Source: Prorocentrum cordatum
Taxonomy: Eukaryota; Sar; Dinophyceae; Prorocentrales; Prorocentraceae
NCBI GenBank assembly: GCA_963575745.1
Contig: CAUYUJ010003414.1
Span: 286,559 to 350,558 of the forward strand
DNA length: 64,000 bases
Reading direction: 5' to 3'
Shown here: one piece after another, positions 61,765 through 64,000 of the stretch
How the letters are laid out: every line of letters begins with the position of its first letter
How positions within the stretch are numbered: position 1 is the first letter of the stretch
Made by a program: the position numbers and the translations under genes
The notes under the pieces: generated by a model
The model's input: only the letters and a program-made list of their open reading frames with translations
What the model was told of the DNA's origin: nothing
Database searches by the model: none

Positions 61765-62430
61765 GACACACGGGCCAAGAGGGCTCCGGGACCCGGGAGG
61801 CCCCTTAGACGGTCCAAGAGGGCCCCGAGCTGCCGAGAGGTCGCTCCAAGACGCCCAAGATGGCCTCCAGATGGCCCAGGACGCCTCGAAGAAGGCCCAG
61901 AGAGGCCTTCCAAAGAGGGCCCCCAAGAGGCGCAAATCGTTGATGGTCCGTAGGCTTTTGAAGGACTTTCGCGTTCTCGCCTTCTGTTTTTCCGACGCTC
62001 CAAGACGGCCGGCCCAAGAGGGCCCCAAGACCACCCCAAGACGGCCCAAGGGGTCCCCATGATGGCCCCAAGACGGCCTAAGAGCGCCCCAAGACGGCCC
62101 ACAAATCACCCAAGACGGCCCTCTCGGGCCCCAAGACGGCCCGAAAACGGGCCCAAAGAGGGAACACGAACCGAAGCTCTGAGCCTTCCGCCCCAGAACG
62201 TCCCCAGGAGACCCCAAGAGTCGCCCGAGAGGCCCCAAGAGGCCTCAATTGGCCTACAAGAGGCCCCAGGCGGCCCCCGAACGGCTTCCCAAAACTCTTC
62301 AAACAGCCTCCAAGAGGCCCCCGAGAAGCCTCCCTACGAGATCCTAGCGAAAACTCCATCGGCTTCATACCCTCAGCCCAGGCACGGTGGCGGGATGGGC
62401 CGAGGGCCATTCGATACTTGGCGACCGCGC
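61765..62430 (+). repeat. GGCC/CCAAG higher-order repeat, cluster 4 (B-D-start of A)
   Basis: B-like core near 61945-62000, module D near 62155 (GGGAACACGAACC), start of module A at 62388 (GCACGGTGGCGGGATGGGCC), broken after CCATTCGATA. The order agrees with clusters 1, 3 and 5. Confidence 0.85.
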
Positions 62431-63280
62431 CGCCTCAACATGCCCTGGACGCGAAGCATTGGAACTGGTGATGTTTGTTGTGGCGACGGTGCCTGTGGTG
62501 AACCACTGAGTGCCCTCGGTGCGCCATCGAGAGTTGGCAAGGGGCTGGCATAAGAATCACTCGCCGGCGAGAAAACCTACTCCTCGCATTGCTTCATTTG
62601 GTGGTGGCGTTGTAAACAGCTGCCCCGCAAAACAAACTAAGCGACAAACAAGAGACACGTATCACAGATCCTCGACGATCTGTTTCCCAAGCATGCTCGC
62701 GCCGTGACAAAAAGTGCACGACGGGAAGTGTTTGGTAATTTTCGGCGTCCTGGGGCCTCTCGCCAGGCCTCGGGACCGTCCAGACCACCTCGGGATGACG
62801 CAGCCGGCCCTGGTGGAGGGGTCAGGACTGCTTGGGACCGCGTGTTCCAACACAAATCGAGATCTCGCATGCCTGGCTTTCTCAACCGGACAAGTTGGGG
62901 CTGCCTGGATCTCAAGGAGAAGACCTGCCGACCCACATCGCACGCGCTGCATGCCGCAGCTGCCAGGCCCCGAGGATCCTGGTGCTCTGTGGGCATCTCG
63001 CCGCGCGTCTTCGACGAATGACGACTGCATACCGCAGCCGCCGGGCCCCAAGAGGTCCAGTGATCCCTCGGGATCCCGCCTCGCGTTCTCGGGTCGGAAT
63101 CGCTCGAAGCAGCATCTGGCACCGTGCCGGAGGCGTGAATTGGAGTGGCCCAAGGTCCCTCGGCGTTCTCCGTCCCCAGCCCTGAGCGAATGAATATCAG
63201 AGGGCCCTGACCCCAAATGCCAGGATCTGCTGGAGAATGGTACGTGACTCCTGGGGCTTCGCGCGCGTGGTCGCGCAACT
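62431..63280. other. Gene-free region
   Basis: Less repetitive than its surroundings, but no gene is recognised. Open frames of up to about 290 codons on the minus strand continue into the neighbouring repeat and lack any family resemblance. Confidence 0.4.
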
Positions 63281-64000
63281 TGTTCGGGGCCCAGAGGGCC
63301 CGAAGAGGCCCCCGAGACGTCCAAGAGCGCCCCGAGACGCCCGAAGCTCGCTCTAAGTCGCCCAATATCGCCTCCAGAAGGTCCAAGATGCTTCCAAGAA
63401 GGCTTTAAGAGGCCTTCCAGGAGGGCCCCAAGAGGCCAAAAACATTGAGCCGCAAGCATTCGTAAGGATTCGAACGTTTCCATTGTTTCTGGCTTCCGAC
63501 GCTTCAGGACCGCCCAAGAGGCCCCCAAGATCGCCCCAACAAGGCCCCCAAGACGGCACTAGAGGTCTCCCAAGAAGGTGCCGAGATGGCCCAAGAGGCC
63601 CCCAAGACGCGGCCCAAGAGGCTTCCGAGACGATCCCAAGAATGACCCATGAAGGGTCCCAGAGAGGGACCACAAACCGACATTTCGAGCTCTCCGCCCC
63701 CAGGGCCCCCCAGGAGACCCCCCCCCCCCGAGGTCCCCCAGAAGCCCCCAAGAGGCCTTCACAAGTCCTCCGACAGGCATCCCAAGAGCACCCTCTACGT
63801 TTCCAAGAGGCCTCTGAACCATAACTCAAGCACGGTGGCGGGATGGGGCGAAGGCCATTCGATCCGCCGCCCTCTTTTGATTTATCAAAGGGGTGCCTGG
63901 CGTGCTGGACTATTACGGTTTTGGTTTTGTTTCTTTTTCCAAAAGAACTCCCCCTGGGGCTTCCGCCCCGTCCCGCCGGCCACCCGGAAACTGCATAAAT
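63281..64000 (+). repeat. GGCC/CCAAG higher-order repeat, cluster 5 (B-D-A, runs off the window)
   Basis: B core near 63450-63500, module D near 63655 (GGGACCACAAACC), module A from 63832 (GCACGGTGGCGGGATGGGGC) through GGGGTGCCTGGCGTGCTGGA to CCGCCGGCCACCCGGAAA near the window end. Confidence 0.88.

Noticed and set aside
62637-63528. Minus-strand frames of 250-290 codons in the otherwise unassigned region
   Set aside because: They extend into the higher-order repeat, lack any recognised motif, and have composition typical of random open frames in GC-rich DNA.

Overview
The window reads as nuclear DNA of a core dinoflagellate. The clearest sign is a copy of the dinoflagellate spliced leader at 4632-4652, followed without a gap by a 15-nt relict of the same leader at 4653-4667. 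This doublet is left when a trans-spliced mRNA is copied back into the genome and its transcript is trans-spliced again. Other signs agree: GC-rich sequence, almost no intact genes, decayed non-LTR retrotransposons, and long stretches of microsatellite, minisatellite and foldback DNA. The species cannot be told from the sequence.

Layout. 1-4630: a 42-bp minisatellite, foldback elements and trinucleotide tracts. 4632-9419 (+): a LINE-type locus, with the leader doublet, an intact zinc-finger ORF1 (4788-5855), an A-rich tract, a 327-bp triplication, then a degraded ORF2 with an endonuclease stub, reverse transcriptase and RNase H. 9420-14110: simple repeats and the first cluster of a GGCC/CCAAG higher-order repeat. 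14385-16940 (-): a second LINE pseudogene, with reverse transcriptase, RNase H and zinc ribbon in several frames. 17000-25700: microsatellites, a possible retroelement linker fragment (18499-19234) and many short terminal-inverted-repeat elements. 26620-28505: an inverted pair of seven-unit arrays around a minisatellite core. 28500-46740: tandem and segmental repeats and further foldback elements. 46960-55070: the main higher-order repeat, with a regular period near 1.48 kb, interrupted by a decayed zinc-finger gene (53475-53929, -). 55150-56246: a pentanucleotide tract running into an 11-copy 77-bp satellite. 56700-64000: more foldback elements, an endonuclease fragment (60150-60403, -), a 124-bp repeat, a near-perfect 211-bp foldback, and two more higher-order repeat clusters.

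The genes do not form a pathway. The only intact reading frame I would call coding is ORF1. The rest is a record of retroposition of trans-spliced RNA, small non-autonomous foldback elements, and tandem amplification. The most notable unexplained structures are the roughly 1.48-kb higher-order repeat with a conserved stem-loop, the seven-plus-seven inverted array, and at least seven foldback families sharing one 64-kb window. Frameshifts in pseudogenes could partly be sequencing errors, which cannot be judged from one sequence.
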